Origin: Microbispora catharanthi
Lineage (GTDB): Bacteria; Actinomycetota; Actinomycetes; Streptosporangiales; Streptosporangiaceae
Length of the DNA stretch: 64,000 nt
NCBI RefSeq assembly: GCF_006334915.2
Contig: NZ_VDMA02000001.1
Span: 124,001-188,000, forward strand
Reading direction: 5' to 3'
A model generated the notes under the pieces. The model was not told the DNA's origin and ran no database searches. It was given only the letters and a program-made list of their open reading frames with translations. Of the stretch, positions 17,770 through 28,131 are shown piece after piece (the first letter of the stretch is position 1; every line of letters starts with the position of its first letter). A program made the translations under genes and the position numbers.

Positions 17770-19344
17770 TCACTGGGCGGGCACGCCGTGCGCCTCGCCC
17801 ACGTGGGCCGTGGCAGACCCGGCGGCAACCGCAGTGGTGCGCGCGGCGGCGGCGGTGGTGCGGTTGTCCGGACCGGGCAGGTCCCGGCTGAAGGCGTAGA
17901 CGGCCGCGGCGGTGGCGATCGCGCCGGTGTTCAGCGCGAGGGCCTTGTCGTCGATGTTGGCGATGGTGTCGCAGGCCTGGTGGTAGCAGGAGTCGTACGC
18001 CTGGCCGGCGGTGCCGCCGAACATCGACTGCTCCTCGGCTGTCTTGACGCCCTCGGCGCCGCTGAACGTCCCGCCGGACGGAATCCCGGCGTCGATGAAC
18101 GGCCCGTAGTCCGAGCGTCCGTCGAAGTCGGTGCCGTTGTGGCCCTGACGGAGCGTGTCGAAGTACTTCTCGAAGAGCTTCTCGATCTCGCCGGAGCCAT
18201 CGGGACCGGGACCGGCGCCGGTGGCGTCGGAGTCGTCACCGTCGTAGATCTTCAGGGCGTAGTTCGGGGAGGCGACCATGTCGAAGTTCAGGTACAGCTT
18301 GATCTTCGCCAGGTCGGCGGGGGACAGGCTCGCGACGTAGTGCTCGGAGCCGAGCAGGCCCAGCTCCTCCGCGCTCCAGAAGGAGAAGCGCAGCTTGTTC
18401 CTGGTCGGGATCTTGCCGAACGCGGTGGCGACCTCCAGGATCGCAGCGCTGCCGGAGCCGTTGTCGTTGATGCCGGGCCCCGCCAGCACGCTGTCCAGAT
18501 GCGCGCCGAGCTGCACCACCTTGTTCGGGTCGCCCCACCGCGAGTCGGCGATGACGTTGTGGGTCTTACGGATCTCGCTGGTGGTGTCGGTCTTCACGTG
18601 CACCGTGGTTCCGGCGGCCGACAGTTCCTGGCCGACCGCGAAGCCCACGCCCACGGCGGGGATGTGCACGGTGGGCTCGCCCAGCGTGCCCTGCAGGGTA
18701 TCGGTGCGCCCCGGCTGGCCCTCGTTCATGATGATCACCGCGGACGCGCCCGCGGCCTGCGCGTTCTCGGCCTTCACCTGGAAGGTGCAGGTGCCGCGCT
18801 GCACCAGCGCGACGGCGCCCGCCGGGAAGCCGGCGAAGTCGGCGGCCTCGCAGCCGGAGGTCGACGTGTTGGGCGTGGGGCCGGGAGGCAGCACGAGGTC
18901 GACGTTCCGGACGGCCGCGGTGACGTCTCCCGACCCGGAGTAGGTCATCGTGGCGAAGTCGCCGACGCTGCTGCCGTCCGGCGGGGTGGGCGCGTACGTC
19001 TTGGGGGAGGGCGCGGTCCGCTGCAGGGCCGCGATGGAGTTCTCCTTGAAGAACGGGAAGTCGAACTCCTGCAGGGTCACCGTGTAGCCGGCCTTCTTCA
19101 GCACCCCGGCGACGTAGTCGCGGGAGGCCGCGAAACCGGGAGTGCCGGCGGCGCGGGTGCCGCCGTTGGCGTTCGCGATGTCCTGCAGCTCGCGCAGGTG
19201 CTTCTTCACCGCCGACGCGACCACCGTCCGCGCGATGAGGGCGGGGTCGGGGTCGGCGTTCGCCGGCGCGGCCGGCAGGAGGGGAAGTACGAGGGCGGAC
19301 GCCGCGGTGGCGACGGCGGCCCGCATGCCGAGCGAGGCGCGCAT
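17770..19344 (-). CDS. Secreted M28 zinc aminopeptidase with PA domain
   Basis: 524-aa secreted metallopeptidase related to the Streptomyces griseus aminopeptidase. ATG at 19344 has GAAGGAGAG just upstream; a TTG further up adds seven residues and is rejected. A signal peptide ends near PANA. A protease-associated (PA) domain is inserted at about 125-230 (VALVQRGTCTF). M28 zinc ligands follow: GAHLDSV, then GINDNGSGSAAILE, the SAEELGLLGSEHY Glu pair, and a distal HQACDT histidine. It probably removes N-terminal hydrophobic residues from extracellular peptides for nutrition. Convergent with the LPMO gene. Confidence 0.93.
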   Translation of the reverse strand: MRASLGMRAAVATAASALVLPLLPAAPANADPDPALIARTVVASAVKKHLRELQDIANANGGTRAAGTPGFAASRDYVAGVLKKAGYTVTLQEFDFPFFKENSIAALQRTAPSPKTYAPTPPDGSSVGDFATMTYSGSGDVTAAVRNVDLVLPPGPTPNTSTSGCEAADFAGFPAGAVALVQRGTCTFQVKAENAQAAGASAVIIMNEGQPGRTDTLQGTLGEPTVHIPAVGVGFAVGQELSAAGTTVHVKTDTTSEIRKTHNVIADSRWGDPNKVVQLGAHLDSVLAGPGINDNGSGSAAILEVATAFGKIPTRNKLRFSFWSAEELGLLGSEHYVASLSPADLAKIKLYLNFDMVASPNYALKIYDGDDSDATGAGPGPDGSGEIEKLFEKYFDTLRQGHNGTDFDGRSDYGPFIDAGIPSGGTFSGAEGVKTAEEQSMFGGTAGQAYDSCYHQACDTIANIDDKALALNTGAIATAAAVYAFSRDLPGPDNRTTAAAARTTAVAAGSATAHVGEAHGVPAQ

Positions 19345-19526
19345 TGGGCTCTCCTTCGGGTCCAATGACGGTCCGAACGGTCCAGCAGTCAGGCCCCCCG
19401 ATGGACACTGATCGGGAACCTAACCGGGTTTGACCGATCCGGGAAGGCTCTGTTTTCTGGCCCGCGGGAGTATTGCGCGGGCCCGCCTCGCCGTATGCCG
19501 TGCCGTATGCCGGGTTGTACGCCGGC

Positions 19527-20408
19527 TCAGCGGCCGGAGTCGGTCGCCCAGTCGAGCAGTGTCTCGGCGGTGTCCCAGCGGCGGCTGGCGACGTCCTCGC
19601 CGAGGATGATCCCGATCAGCCGGTGGCCGTCCCGGTCGGCCGCGAACGCCAGGCAGAACCCGGCGGCGTTCGTGGAGCCGGTCTTCACGCCGATCGCGCC
19701 CGGCAGGCCGAGCATGTGGTTGGTGTTGTACCAGTCGTACCGGCCGTCCTCGGTCGAGTGCTGGCTGGTCGAGGTGACCTTCTTGAAGACCGGGTTGCGC
19801 AGCGCGATCTCCGCGAGCCTGGCCTGGTCGCGTGCCGTGGAGTAACCGTCGCCGTGGGACGTCGGGAGCCCGTCGGCGTTGACGTACAGGGTGTCGTTCA
19901 GGCCGAGTTCGCGTGCGGCGGCGTTCATCTTGTCCACGAAACCGGGCACGCCGGGGCCGTACACGCGGGCCAGGGCGTGCGCCGCGTCCGCGCCCGAGGG
20001 GAGCAGCAGGGCGTACAGCAGTTCGCGGACCGGCAGGGTGTCGCCGGCCTCCAGGTCGGCCGTCGAGCCGTCGTTGTCCCAGGCGTACTCGAGGTCCTGC
20101 CGCTTGATCGTGACCTGGTCGTCGAGGTTCGCATCCCGCAGGACGATGTAGGCGGTCATCATCTTGGTCAGGCTGGCGACCGGCATGCGCTCACCGGCCT
20201 GCTTGTCCAGCAGGTCCTGCCCGGTCGTGGCGTCCCACAGATAGACGGCCCGCCCGTGCACGTGCGGCGCCGCGTACGCGTGCGCGGAAAGGTGCTGCGC
20301 CAGGCCGGGAGCGGCCAGGGCGGGAGACGCGAGAACCGGCGACGCCACCCCCGTGACCAGGGCAAAGGCGGCCATGGAGACACCAAGAGAAAGCTTCCGA
20401 GCGAACAT
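19527..20408 (-). CDS. D-alanyl-D-alanine carboxypeptidase (S11, DacF-like)
   Basis: 293-aa exported penicillin-binding-type carboxypeptidase that trims the terminal D-Ala of peptidoglycan stem peptides. N-terminal signal peptide (about 1-33). SxxK is Ser79-Leu-Thr-Lys82, the second motif is SGAD (SxD/N type) and the third KTG is in GVKTGSTNAAG. The C-terminal beta-domain and amphipathic anchor of larger members are absent, so it is a compact S11 enzyme. No good ribosome site precedes the ATG, so translation may be leaderless or start slightly downstream. Confidence 0.9.
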   Translation of the reverse strand: MFARKLSLGVSMAAFALVTGVASPVLASPALAAPGLAQHLSAHAYAAPHVHGRAVYLWDATTGQDLLDKQAGERMPVASLTKMMTAYIVLRDANLDDQVTIKRQDLEYAWDNDGSTADLEAGDTLPVRELLYALLLPSGADAAHALARVYGPGVPGFVDKMNAAARELGLNDTLYVNADGLPTSHGDGYSTARDQARLAEIALRNPVFKKVTSTSQHSTEDGRYDWYNTNHMLGLPGAIGVKTGSTNAAGFCLAFAADRDGHRLIGIILGEDVASRRWDTAETLLDWATDSGR

Positions 20409-20481
20409 GCGAATCAGCGTGCCATGACTATTCGGGCTTTTCGGACGAAACTTCGCAAAATATCGGCAAAGCGCCTGGACT

Positions 20482-20492
20482 TATGTGACATA
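20482..20492. promoter_or_regulatory. TATGTGACATA palindrome between dacF-like and thiolase genes
   Basis: Perfect 11-bp odd palindrome in the 246-bp divergent intergenic region. It sits in an AT-rich patch that could include a -10 element of either gene. No regulator family is implied with confidence. Confidence 0.3.
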
Positions 20493-20519
20493 TGAGGTTT
20501 TGTGTGGCTTGTCGGGTAA

Positions 20520-21809
<1,290 letters not shown>

Positions 21810-21928
21810 CCGAGCGCCTCCGGCCGCGACGCGAGGACGCGCCCCACGCTGCCGTTGACCCCGTGCGCGGGCCGAAGCCTCCACGCGTGCCGGGCTGCCT
21901 CAAGCGCCTCTGACGACGGCCGGCCCGG

Positions 21929-23002
21929 TCAGCCGCCGAGTACGGCGGGGGCGAGGCGGGCGCGGTGCCAGGCGGCGTCGCCGAACAGCTTCGCCGCCGA
22001 GTGGGCCCGCTTGAAGTACAGATGCGCCTCGTGCTCCCAGGTGAAGCCGATGCCGCCGTGCAGCTGGATGGTCTCGGCCGCAACCGTGGAGAACGCCTCG
22101 GCGCAGTACGCCTGCGCCGCCGCGGCCCGCACCGGCAGGTCGGCGGCGTCCTCGGCGAGCGCGCGGGCCGCGTCGTAGCTGACCGACCTGGCCGACTCGA
22201 CCAGCACGTACAGGTCGGCCAGGCGGTGCTTGACCGCCTGGAACGAGCCGATCGGGCGGCCGAACTGCTCCCTGGTCTTCACGTACTCCAGCGTGATCTC
22301 CAGGCAGCGCGACGCCCCGCCGAGCTGTTCGGCGCTCAGCGCGGTCGCGGCCACGGCGAGCAGGCGCTCCAGCACGCGGGGCCCGTCGGCGGTGAGGAGC
22401 CGCGCCGGGGCGCCGTCGAAGACCACGCGCGCCTGCGGCCGGGTCCGGTCCAGCGTCACCAACGGCTCGACCCGCATGCCCGGGGCGCCGCCCTCGACGG
22501 CGTACACGCCGAGACCGCCCTCGGGGGTGGCGGCGGGCACGAGGAACAGGTCGGCGCGTGCGCCGTCGAGCACATGTTCCTTGACGCCCGTGAGCCGGCC
22601 GTCCGCCACGCGGGCGTGGATCGCCCCCGGGTCCCACGTCCCGCTCTCGGCCCAGGCCAGCGCGGCGACGCGGCCGCCGTCGGCGATGCCGGGCAGGTCG
22701 GCGGTCGCGCCGCACGCCAGCAGCGCGTCGGCGGCGAGGACGGCCGAGCCGAGGTAGGGCACCACGGCGAGCGCGCGGCCCAGCTCCTCGCACACCACGT
22801 GGGTCTCGGCGTACGAGAAGCCCGCCCCGCCGTGCTCCTCGGGGACGGCCAGGCCGAAGGCCCCCACCTGGTCGGCGAGCAGCCGCCAGACGGTCTCGTC
22901 GTACTCCGGCGTCGCGTCGGGCGCCGGGCGGGCCGGGGGATTGCGCTCGAGCAGGGCGCGGACGGTGCGCCGCAGCTCCTCCTGCTCCTCGGTGGTGAAC
23001 AT
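21929..23002 (-). CDS. Acyl-CoA dehydrogenase, small ChsE/FadE-type subunit
   Basis: 357-aa acyl-CoA dehydrogenase. Shorter and more divergent than fatty-acid enzymes, it ends in the phrase IQLHGGIGFTWEHEAHLYFKRA typical of the small subunits of actinobacterial steroid dehydrogenases (FadE28/FadE29, FadE31-33 group), which form alpha2beta2 heterotetramers with one FAD per subunit pair. It has no EGT-type Glu at the C-terminus. It diverges from the 387-aa acyl-CoA dehydrogenase across 38 bp and shares an operator with it, consistent with the two being partner subunits. The substrate (steroid side-chain acyl-CoA) is inferred from the FadA5-like neighbour. Confidence 0.88.
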   Translation of the reverse strand: MFTTEEQEELRRTVRALLERNPPARPAPDATPEYDETVWRLLADQVGAFGLAVPEEHGGAGFSYAETHVVCEELGRALAVVPYLGSAVLAADALLACGATADLPGIADGGRVAALAWAESGTWDPGAIHARVADGRLTGVKEHVLDGARADLFLVPAATPEGGLGVYAVEGGAPGMRVEPLVTLDRTRPQARVVFDGAPARLLTADGPRVLERLLAVAATALSAEQLGGASRCLEITLEYVKTREQFGRPIGSFQAVKHRLADLYVLVESARSVSYDAARALAEDAADLPVRAAAAQAYCAEAFSTVAAETIQLHGGIGFTWEHEAHLYFKRAHSAAKLFGDAAWHRARLAPAVLGG

Positions 23003-23012
23003 AGCGGGTATT

Positions 23013-23030
23013 CTAACAACTGTTTGGTAG
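23013..23030. promoter_or_regulatory. Imperfect 18-bp inverted repeat between divergent acyl-CoA dehydrogenases
   Basis: CTAACAACTGTTTGGTAG: arms CTANCAA and TTGNTAG with a 4-bp centre and one mismatch per arm. This resembles TetR-type operators in front of acyl-CoA dehydrogenase genes. It covers the promoter and start region of both genes, so one repressor could control both. Confidence 0.6.
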
Positions 23031-23040
23031 AGTGTCAGGT

Positions 23041-24204
23041 GTGAACCGGAGCGAGACGTTCAGGGCAGAGGTGCGGGCCTGGCTGGAGGGCAACCTGTCG
23101 GGCGAGTTCGCCGGCGCCCGGGGGCTGGGCGGGCCCGGCCGCGAGCACGAGGCGTTCGACGTGCGGCTGGCCTGGGAGCGGCACATGGCCGAGGCCGGCT
23201 GGACCTGTCTGGGCTGGCCCGAGCAGTACGGCGGGCGGGGCGCGAGCGTCGAGGAGCAGGTCGCCTTCCACGAAGAGTACGCGCTGGCCGGCGCGCCCGC
23301 CCGGGTCGGCCACATCGGCGAGAACCTGCTCGGCCCGACGATCATCGCGTTCGGCACCGACGAGCAGCGCGCCCGCTTCCTGCCCCCGATCGTGGCCGCG
23401 CGGGAGCTGTGGTGCCAGGGCTACTCCGAGCCGAACGCCGGTTCCGACCTGGCCAACGTGCAGACCCGCGCCGAGCTGGACGGCGACCGCTGGCGGGTCA
23501 CCGGCCAGAAGGTGTGGACCTCCCTGGCCATGGAGGCCGACTGGTGCTTCGTGGTCTGCCGCACCGAGCCGGGCTCGGCGCGTCACCGCGGCCTGTCCTA
23601 CCTGCTCGTGCCCATGCGGCAGGACGGGGTGGAGATCCGGCCCATCGTCCAGATGACCGGGACGAGCGAGTTCAACGAGGTGTTCTTCGACGGCGCGGTG
23701 ACGGACGCCGCGAACATCGTGGGCGCGCCCGGCGACGGCTGGAAGATCGCCATGGCGACGCTCGGCTTCGAGCGCGGCGTGGCCACGCTCGGCCAGCAGG
23801 TGGGCTTCCGCCGCGAGCTGGAGGCGATCGTCGCGCTGGCCCGCAGGACCGGCGCGGTCGACGACCCCCTGCTGCGCGACCGGCTCGTCCGCTCCTGGAT
23901 CGGGCTGGAGGTCATGCGGCTCAACGCCGTCCGCACGATGGCCGGCATCGCGGCGGGCGCGCCGGGCCCGGAGTCGTCCATCTCCAAGCTGGTGTGGGGC
24001 GTGTGGCACCGCGAGCTCGGCGAGCTGGCCATGGACGTGCTCGGCGCGGCCGGCATGGTCGCCGACGGCCCGCCGTACGACCTGAGCGACGAGCAGCGGC
24101 TCTACCTGTTCTCCCGGTCGGACACCATCTACGCGGGCTCGAACGAGATCCAGCGCACCATCATCGGCGAGCGCGTGCTGGGCCTGCCCCGCGAACCCCG
24201 GTAG
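23041..24204 (+). CDS. Acyl-CoA dehydrogenase, large ChsE/FadE-type subunit
   Basis: 387-aa acyl-CoA dehydrogenase with CQGYSEPNAGSDLAN in the middle domain, VWTSLAMEADWCF, and the C-terminal IYAGSNEIQRTIIGERVLGLPR phrase typical of actinobacterial steroid/terpenoid dehydrogenases. The terminal GSN replaces the EGT catalytic motif of short-chain enzymes, so the base is elsewhere or contributed in a heterotetramer. GTG at 23041 is chosen; another GTG nine bases upstream is possible. Divergent from the small acyl-CoA dehydrogenase and probably its partner. Confidence 0.88.
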   Translation: MNRSETFRAEVRAWLEGNLSGEFAGARGLGGPGREHEAFDVRLAWERHMAEAGWTCLGWPEQYGGRGASVEEQVAFHEEYALAGAPARVGHIGENLLGPTIIAFGTDEQRARFLPPIVAARELWCQGYSEPNAGSDLANVQTRAELDGDRWRVTGQKVWTSLAMEADWCFVVCRTEPGSARHRGLSYLLVPMRQDGVEIRPIVQMTGTSEFNEVFFDGAVTDAANIVGAPGDGWKIAMATLGFERGVATLGQQVGFRRELEAIVALARRTGAVDDPLLRDRLVRSWIGLEVMRLNAVRTMAGIAAGAPGPESSISKLVWGVWHRELGELAMDVLGAAGMVADGPPYDLSDEQRLYLFSRSDTIYAGSNEIQRTIIGERVLGLPREPR

Positions 24205-24284
24205 CGGATACGTATTCCTGCCGATGTGCCGGACGGGCCGCGGTCTCTACCGTCGAGGGCGCCGACGAGACCCCGAGGTGAGCC

Positions 24285-25544
24285 ATGCGCGTGCTGACCG
24301 CGTTCCTGTCCGCCCTTCTGATGACCTCCTCCCTCACCGTCACCTCCACGGCCGCCGAGGCCGTGACCAAACCCCCGCCGTCCGCCGTCGACGTCGTCTA
24401 CCAGCGGGCCCACTTCGGCCCCGGCCTGCGGGAGGGCGTGAAGGCGGGCGACACGCTGTCCTTCGCCGCCCCCGTGGGCACGATCTCCTACAGCGACGCA
24501 CTCGGCACCAAGACCTGGGAGTACGCCCGGTGGACCGCCCCCGAGCGGCCCATCGGGTTCGCCGCCACCGAGCTGGTGGCCTCCTGGAACGCCGACGTGC
24601 CCGCCGGTAGCTGGCTGCAGGTCGAGATGCGCGGCCGCCACGCCGCCGGGCAGACGAAGTGGTACGTGCTCGGCCGCTGGGCGTACGGCGACGAGGACAT
24701 CCGCCGCACGTCGCTGTCCGGGCAGCGGGACGCCGACGGCACCGTCTCGGTCGACACGTTCGTGGCCGCGGCGGGCAAGGCGATCACCTCCTACCAGCTG
24801 CGCGTGACGCTGTACCGCGCGCCGGGCTCGGCCGTGAAGCCGGTCGTGCGCGCGCTCGGCGCGATGGCCTCCGCCGTGCCCGACCGGGCGACCGTCCCGG
24901 TCAGCCCCGGCGGCATCGCCTGGGGCGTCGAGCTGCCCGTGCCCCGCCGCTCGCAGAACGTCCACGAGGGCCACTACCCCGAGTGGGACGGCGGGGGAGA
25001 GGCGTGGTGCAGCCCGACCTCGACCACCATGGTCCTCGGCTACTGGGGCAAGTGGCCCAGCAAGCAGGACACCTCCTGGGTGGACCCCTCCGACCCCAAC
25101 CCCGAGGTCGACTACGCCGCCCGGTACACCTACGACTACGCGTACGAGGGGGCGGGCAACTGGCCGTTCAACGCGGCCTACGCGGGACGGTACGGGCTGG
25201 AGGGATTCGTCACCCGGCTCCGCTCGCTGACCGAGCTCGAGCGGCTGATCCGGGCCGGGATCCCGGTCGTCACCTCGCAGTCGTTCAAGGCCGAGGAACT
25301 GCCGGGCGCGGGATACAGCACCAACGGCCACCTCATGGTCATCATCGGCTTCACCGCCGACGGTGACGTGATCGCCAACGACCCCGCCTCGCCGGACAAC
25401 GACGCGGTGCGCCACGTCTACCCGCGGGCCGACTTCGAGAACGTCTGGCTGCGCAGCACCGGCAGCGGCGGGATCGTGTACGTCATCCACCCGAAGAACC
25501 ACCCCCTGCCGCCAACCACGCCGGGGCTGCCGGCCAACTGGTAA
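24285..25544 (+). CDS. Secreted C39-like peptidase-fold protein
   Basis: 419-aa secreted protein. The signal peptide is about residues 1-26 (cleavage near AAEA). Residues 30-210 form a Trp-rich beta domain of unknown function. The C-terminal part is a peptidase_C39_2 papain-like domain: catalytic Cys in EAWCSPTSTTM (about 245), His in NGHLMVIIGF (about 347) and the Asp/Asn of IANDPAS. Such proteins are widespread in actinomycetes, and the substrate is not known. A GC-rich terminator follows. Confidence 0.85.
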   Translation: MRVLTAFLSALLMTSSLTVTSTAAEAVTKPPPSAVDVVYQRAHFGPGLREGVKAGDTLSFAAPVGTISYSDALGTKTWEYARWTAPERPIGFAATELVASWNADVPAGSWLQVEMRGRHAAGQTKWYVLGRWAYGDEDIRRTSLSGQRDADGTVSVDTFVAAAGKAITSYQLRVTLYRAPGSAVKPVVRALGAMASAVPDRATVPVSPGGIAWGVELPVPRRSQNVHEGHYPEWDGGGEAWCSPTSTTMVLGYWGKWPSKQDTSWVDPSDPNPEVDYAARYTYDYAYEGAGNWPFNAAYAGRYGLEGFVTRLRSLTELERLIRAGIPVVTSQSFKAEELPGAGYSTNGHLMVIIGFTADGDVIANDPASPDNDAVRHVYPRADFENVWLRSTGSGGIVYVIHPKNHPLPPTTPGLPANW

Positions 25545-25551
25545 AGGTCAC

Positions 25552-25585
25552 GCCGGGCCCGGCGGTGTCCGGCCGCGGGCCCGGC
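25552..25585 (+). terminator. Stem-loop terminator after C39-like gene
   Basis: GCCGGGCCC (25552-25560) pairs perfectly with GGGCCCGGC (25577-25585) across a 16-nt loop, 8 bp after the stop codon. Confidence 0.6.
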
Positions 25586-25590
25586 CCTCC

Positions 25591-25612
25591 TATAGTTAGT
25601 CAGGTGACTGAC
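25591..25612 (+). promoter_or_regulatory. -10 element and TetR operator over the leaderless start of tetR
   Basis: TATAGT at 25591-25596 lies 7 bp before the GTG, so the transcript would begin at or next to the start codon (leaderless). An inverted repeat, GTTAGTCA-GG-TGACTGAC (25595-25612, 7 of 8 arm positions symmetric), overlaps both the -10 element and the start codon, which is ideal for autorepression. Confidence 0.65.
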
Positions 25613-26194
25613 TCGACGAGTGCCCGGGTGAGGGCCGCGAGCGCCAAGCGGCAGCGGCTCATGGCCGCCGCCGCGCAGGTGGTGCACCGGCAGGGCGCAG
25701 AACGCACCACCATCGCCGACATCGCCCGCGCCGCCGACGTCCCGGTCGGCAACGTGTACTACTACTTCAAGACCAAGGACGAGCTCGTGGCCGCCGCGCT
25801 GGCCGAGCACGCCCGCTACCTGCGGGATCTCACCGAACGGCTGGAGCGCCTGCCGGACCCCCGGGAGCGGCTCAAGGGACTCGTGGAGATGTGGGTCGGT
25901 CAGCGCGACCTCGCGGCCCGGTACGGCTGCCCGACCGGCACGCTCGCCGCCGAGCTGGACAAACGAGACGAGGGCGGCCTGGACACGGAGGCGGGCAGGG
26001 TCATCCGGCTGCTGCTCGACTGGGTCGAGGGACAGTTCCGCGAGCTCGGCCTGCCCGAGCCCGACGGCCTCGCCCTGACCCTGGTGGGCGCCTACCAGGG
26101 CATGTCGCTGCTGGCCAACGCCCTGCGCGACCCCGAGATCATGACGCGCGAGGGGGCCCGGCTGATCGGCTGGCTCGACTCACTGCCCGCCTGA
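25604..26194 (+). CDS. TetR-family transcriptional regulator
   Basis: 196-aa TetR protein: HTH at about residues 12-58 (QRLMAAAAQVVHRQGAERTTIADIARAADVPVGNVYYYF in register) and a C-terminal ligand domain of the TetR_C_33-like type (RYGCPTGTLAAEL). GTG at 25604 is chosen because a -10 element sits immediately upstream and homologues begin near here. It overlaps the convergent alpha/beta-hydrolase gene by 15 bp. Its only obvious target in the window is itself. Confidence 0.9.
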   Translation: MTDSTSARVRAASAKRQRLMAAAAQVVHRQGAERTTIADIARAADVPVGNVYYYFKTKDELVAAALAEHARYLRDLTERLERLPDPRERLKGLVEMWVGQRDLAARYGCPTGTLAAELDKRDEGGLDTEAGRVIRLLLDWVEGQFRELGLPEPDGLALTLVGAYQGMSLLANALRDPEIMTREGARLIGWLDSLPA

Positions 26195-27865
26195 CCCTGC
26201 CGCGTGTTTCGCGAGCAGGATGGTCAGCGCCGCGGTCCGCGCGTCGTCCCACCCGTCCGGCGGCGCGATCCGCGCCCAGGCGGCGATCACGTCGCCATCG
26301 TAGTCGTGCCCGTGCCCCGGCGGCGCGTCGAGGGAGAACACCAGATCGGCGGTGATCTGCCAGAACGTCACGAACGGATACCACCGGATCCAGGGCAGAA
26401 CGTCGTCGCCGCGCCGCTCCTCCAGCCAGTCGGGACGGGCGAGGACGAGCCTGGGCGTCCACCACACGATCGGGTCGGAAGGATGCTGGAGGTAGACGAC
26501 CCGCGGCGCGTTCCACGGTGACGCGGGGAAATCCAGGTCCGAGGGGCGGTTGGCGAAGCGCACGGTCTCGCCGTCCCGGTAGACGGGAAGCGCCTCCCTG
26601 CTGCCCGGGTCGCGGCCGTCGACGAGCCGCCGCCACAGCGCGCTGCTGTCCGGAGGCCCGACGAACAGCGCGCCGTCTGTGCGCTCACGCAGGTCCCGGT
26701 CGCCGCCGAACGCCGACTCCGCGCCGAACGCCCCCAGGCTCTCCCCGAAGACCAGCAGCTTGGGCCGGTGACCGGCGGGCAGCACCGACCAGCGGGCGTA
26801 CACCTGGTCGAACAGCTCGCGCCCGGCCGCCCTGGCCCGCTCCCGGTCCACCAGGAACGACAGCCAGCTCGGCAGGTAGGAGTACTGCATGGAGACCAGG
26901 GCGGTGTCGCCGCCGTACATGAACTCCAGGGCGGCGCCCGCCTGGGGGTCCACCCAGCCGGTGCCGGTGGTCGTGATCACGCAGAGCACCTTGCGGCCGA
27001 ACGCGCCGGTCCGCTCCAGTTCCCGTACGGCCAGGGCGGCCCTTTCGTGTGTGGTCTCGGCGGAGTCGAGCCCCGCGTAGACCCGGATCGGGGAGACGGC
27101 GGGCCGCCCGCTGAAGCGGCTCAACTCGCCCACCGTCGGCGCGTCCGCGGCGAAGGCGCGGCCCTCCAGGCCGAGGGACGTCCAGGAGACGAGCGAGGAG
27201 GGGCTGCCCGACAGCGTGGTGGCCCCCGGCGGGGTGACGCCGGGGGCGGTCTCGGTGTTGATCGCGGCGAAGCTGCGGTCGGCCCCCTTGAGCAGGGTCT
27301 CGGTGAGGATCCCGTCGGTCAGGAAGACGGCCAGCACGCCCACCCCGAGCCCCGCGGCGAACTGCGCGGCCGTCGCGGGGAACCATCGCCCCAGGAGACG
27401 GCCCAGCGCCCGCGCCGCGATCCGCAGCGCCCGGGCGGCGGCCAGCAGGGCGAGGAACAGGGCCGCCGCGATCAGCGGAACGCCGAGATAGTTGAGCCGC
27501 TCCGGCGGGTCCAGCCCCATGAGCACGTAGATGTCCCGCTGCGCGCGCACACCCAGGACCAGAGAGGCCGCGCCGAGACCGCAGCCGAACGTCGCGACCA
27601 GACGCCGGACCCGCCGCCGTCCCTTGCGGTTCCACGCCGCGCGCCACTTCGCCGGGAGCCGTGCCGCGGCCGGGCGTACGAGTGTGCCGGCGAACACCCC
27701 GGCGAGGTATCCGGTGGCGGTGAGCACGCCCGCGATGATCCCCTGCAGCGTCCAGGGCCGGGGCAGCAACGACGGCGTGAGGGACAGGGAGAAGAAGGTG
27801 GCGGCGAGGACGATCCCGGCCGTGTCCAGCGGCGCGTTGAGACGCAGCCGCCGTCTTTCCCCCAT
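26180..27865 (-). CDS. Membrane alpha/beta-hydrolase (Abhydrolase_9 family)
   Basis: 561-aa membrane protein. Four N-terminal hydrophobic segments (phrase SLSLTPSLLPRPW at about 25-37, then about 40-65, 85-110, 130-150 and 175-200) match the Abhydrolase_9 N-terminal domain. A C-terminal alpha/beta-hydrolase follows with nucleophile Ser in FGESLGAFG and a terminal histidine in the HGHDYDG region. The ATG at 27865 follows GGGGA; a GTG at 27925 would add 20 residues ahead of the family's usual beginning. Biochemical role unknown; mycobacterial relatives are envelope proteins. Confidence 0.85.
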   Translation of the reverse strand: MGERRRLRLNAPLDTAGIVLAATFFSLSLTPSLLPRPWTLQGIIAGVLTATGYLAGVFAGTLVRPAAARLPAKWRAAWNRKGRRRVRRLVATFGCGLGAASLVLGVRAQRDIYVLMGLDPPERLNYLGVPLIAAALFLALLAAARALRIAARALGRLLGRWFPATAAQFAAGLGVGVLAVFLTDGILTETLLKGADRSFAAINTETAPGVTPPGATTLSGSPSSLVSWTSLGLEGRAFAADAPTVGELSRFSGRPAVSPIRVYAGLDSAETTHERAALAVRELERTGAFGRKVLCVITTTGTGWVDPQAGAALEFMYGGDTALVSMQYSYLPSWLSFLVDRERARAAGRELFDQVYARWSVLPAGHRPKLLVFGESLGAFGAESAFGGDRDLRERTDGALFVGPPDSSALWRRLVDGRDPGSREALPVYRDGETVRFANRPSDLDFPASPWNAPRVVYLQHPSDPIVWWTPRLVLARPDWLEERRGDDVLPWIRWYPFVTFWQITADLVFSLDAPPGHGHDYDGDVIAAWARIAPPDGWDDARTAALTILLAKHAAGSGGQ

Positions 27866-28131
27866 CAGGTCCCCGATCCCCGCACCGTCCGCTGGCCTAT
27901 GGAGCAGGCAGGCTATCAAGGTCACGAACAGGTCACGGCGCGGGTGTGGGGCGCGTCCCGGTCATCGGGAGCGGTCCGATCCGGCCCCGCGCCGCGCCGA
28001 TAGCGTCCCGCGTGAGCGGAGCGATGAAACACGCCGTGCCGGCCCCCGTGGCGGCGAACACGACCGCCGACCCCGAGTGGATCGCCGGGCTGGACCAACA
28101 TGCCCGACCACCCCTGAAACGCGCGTCCGGC

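Noticed and set aside
26768..28003. 411-aa plus-strand open frame over the Abhydrolase_9 gene
   Set aside because: It is antisense to a membrane hydrolase with a clear GESLG nucleophile; the composition is typical of a shadow frame.
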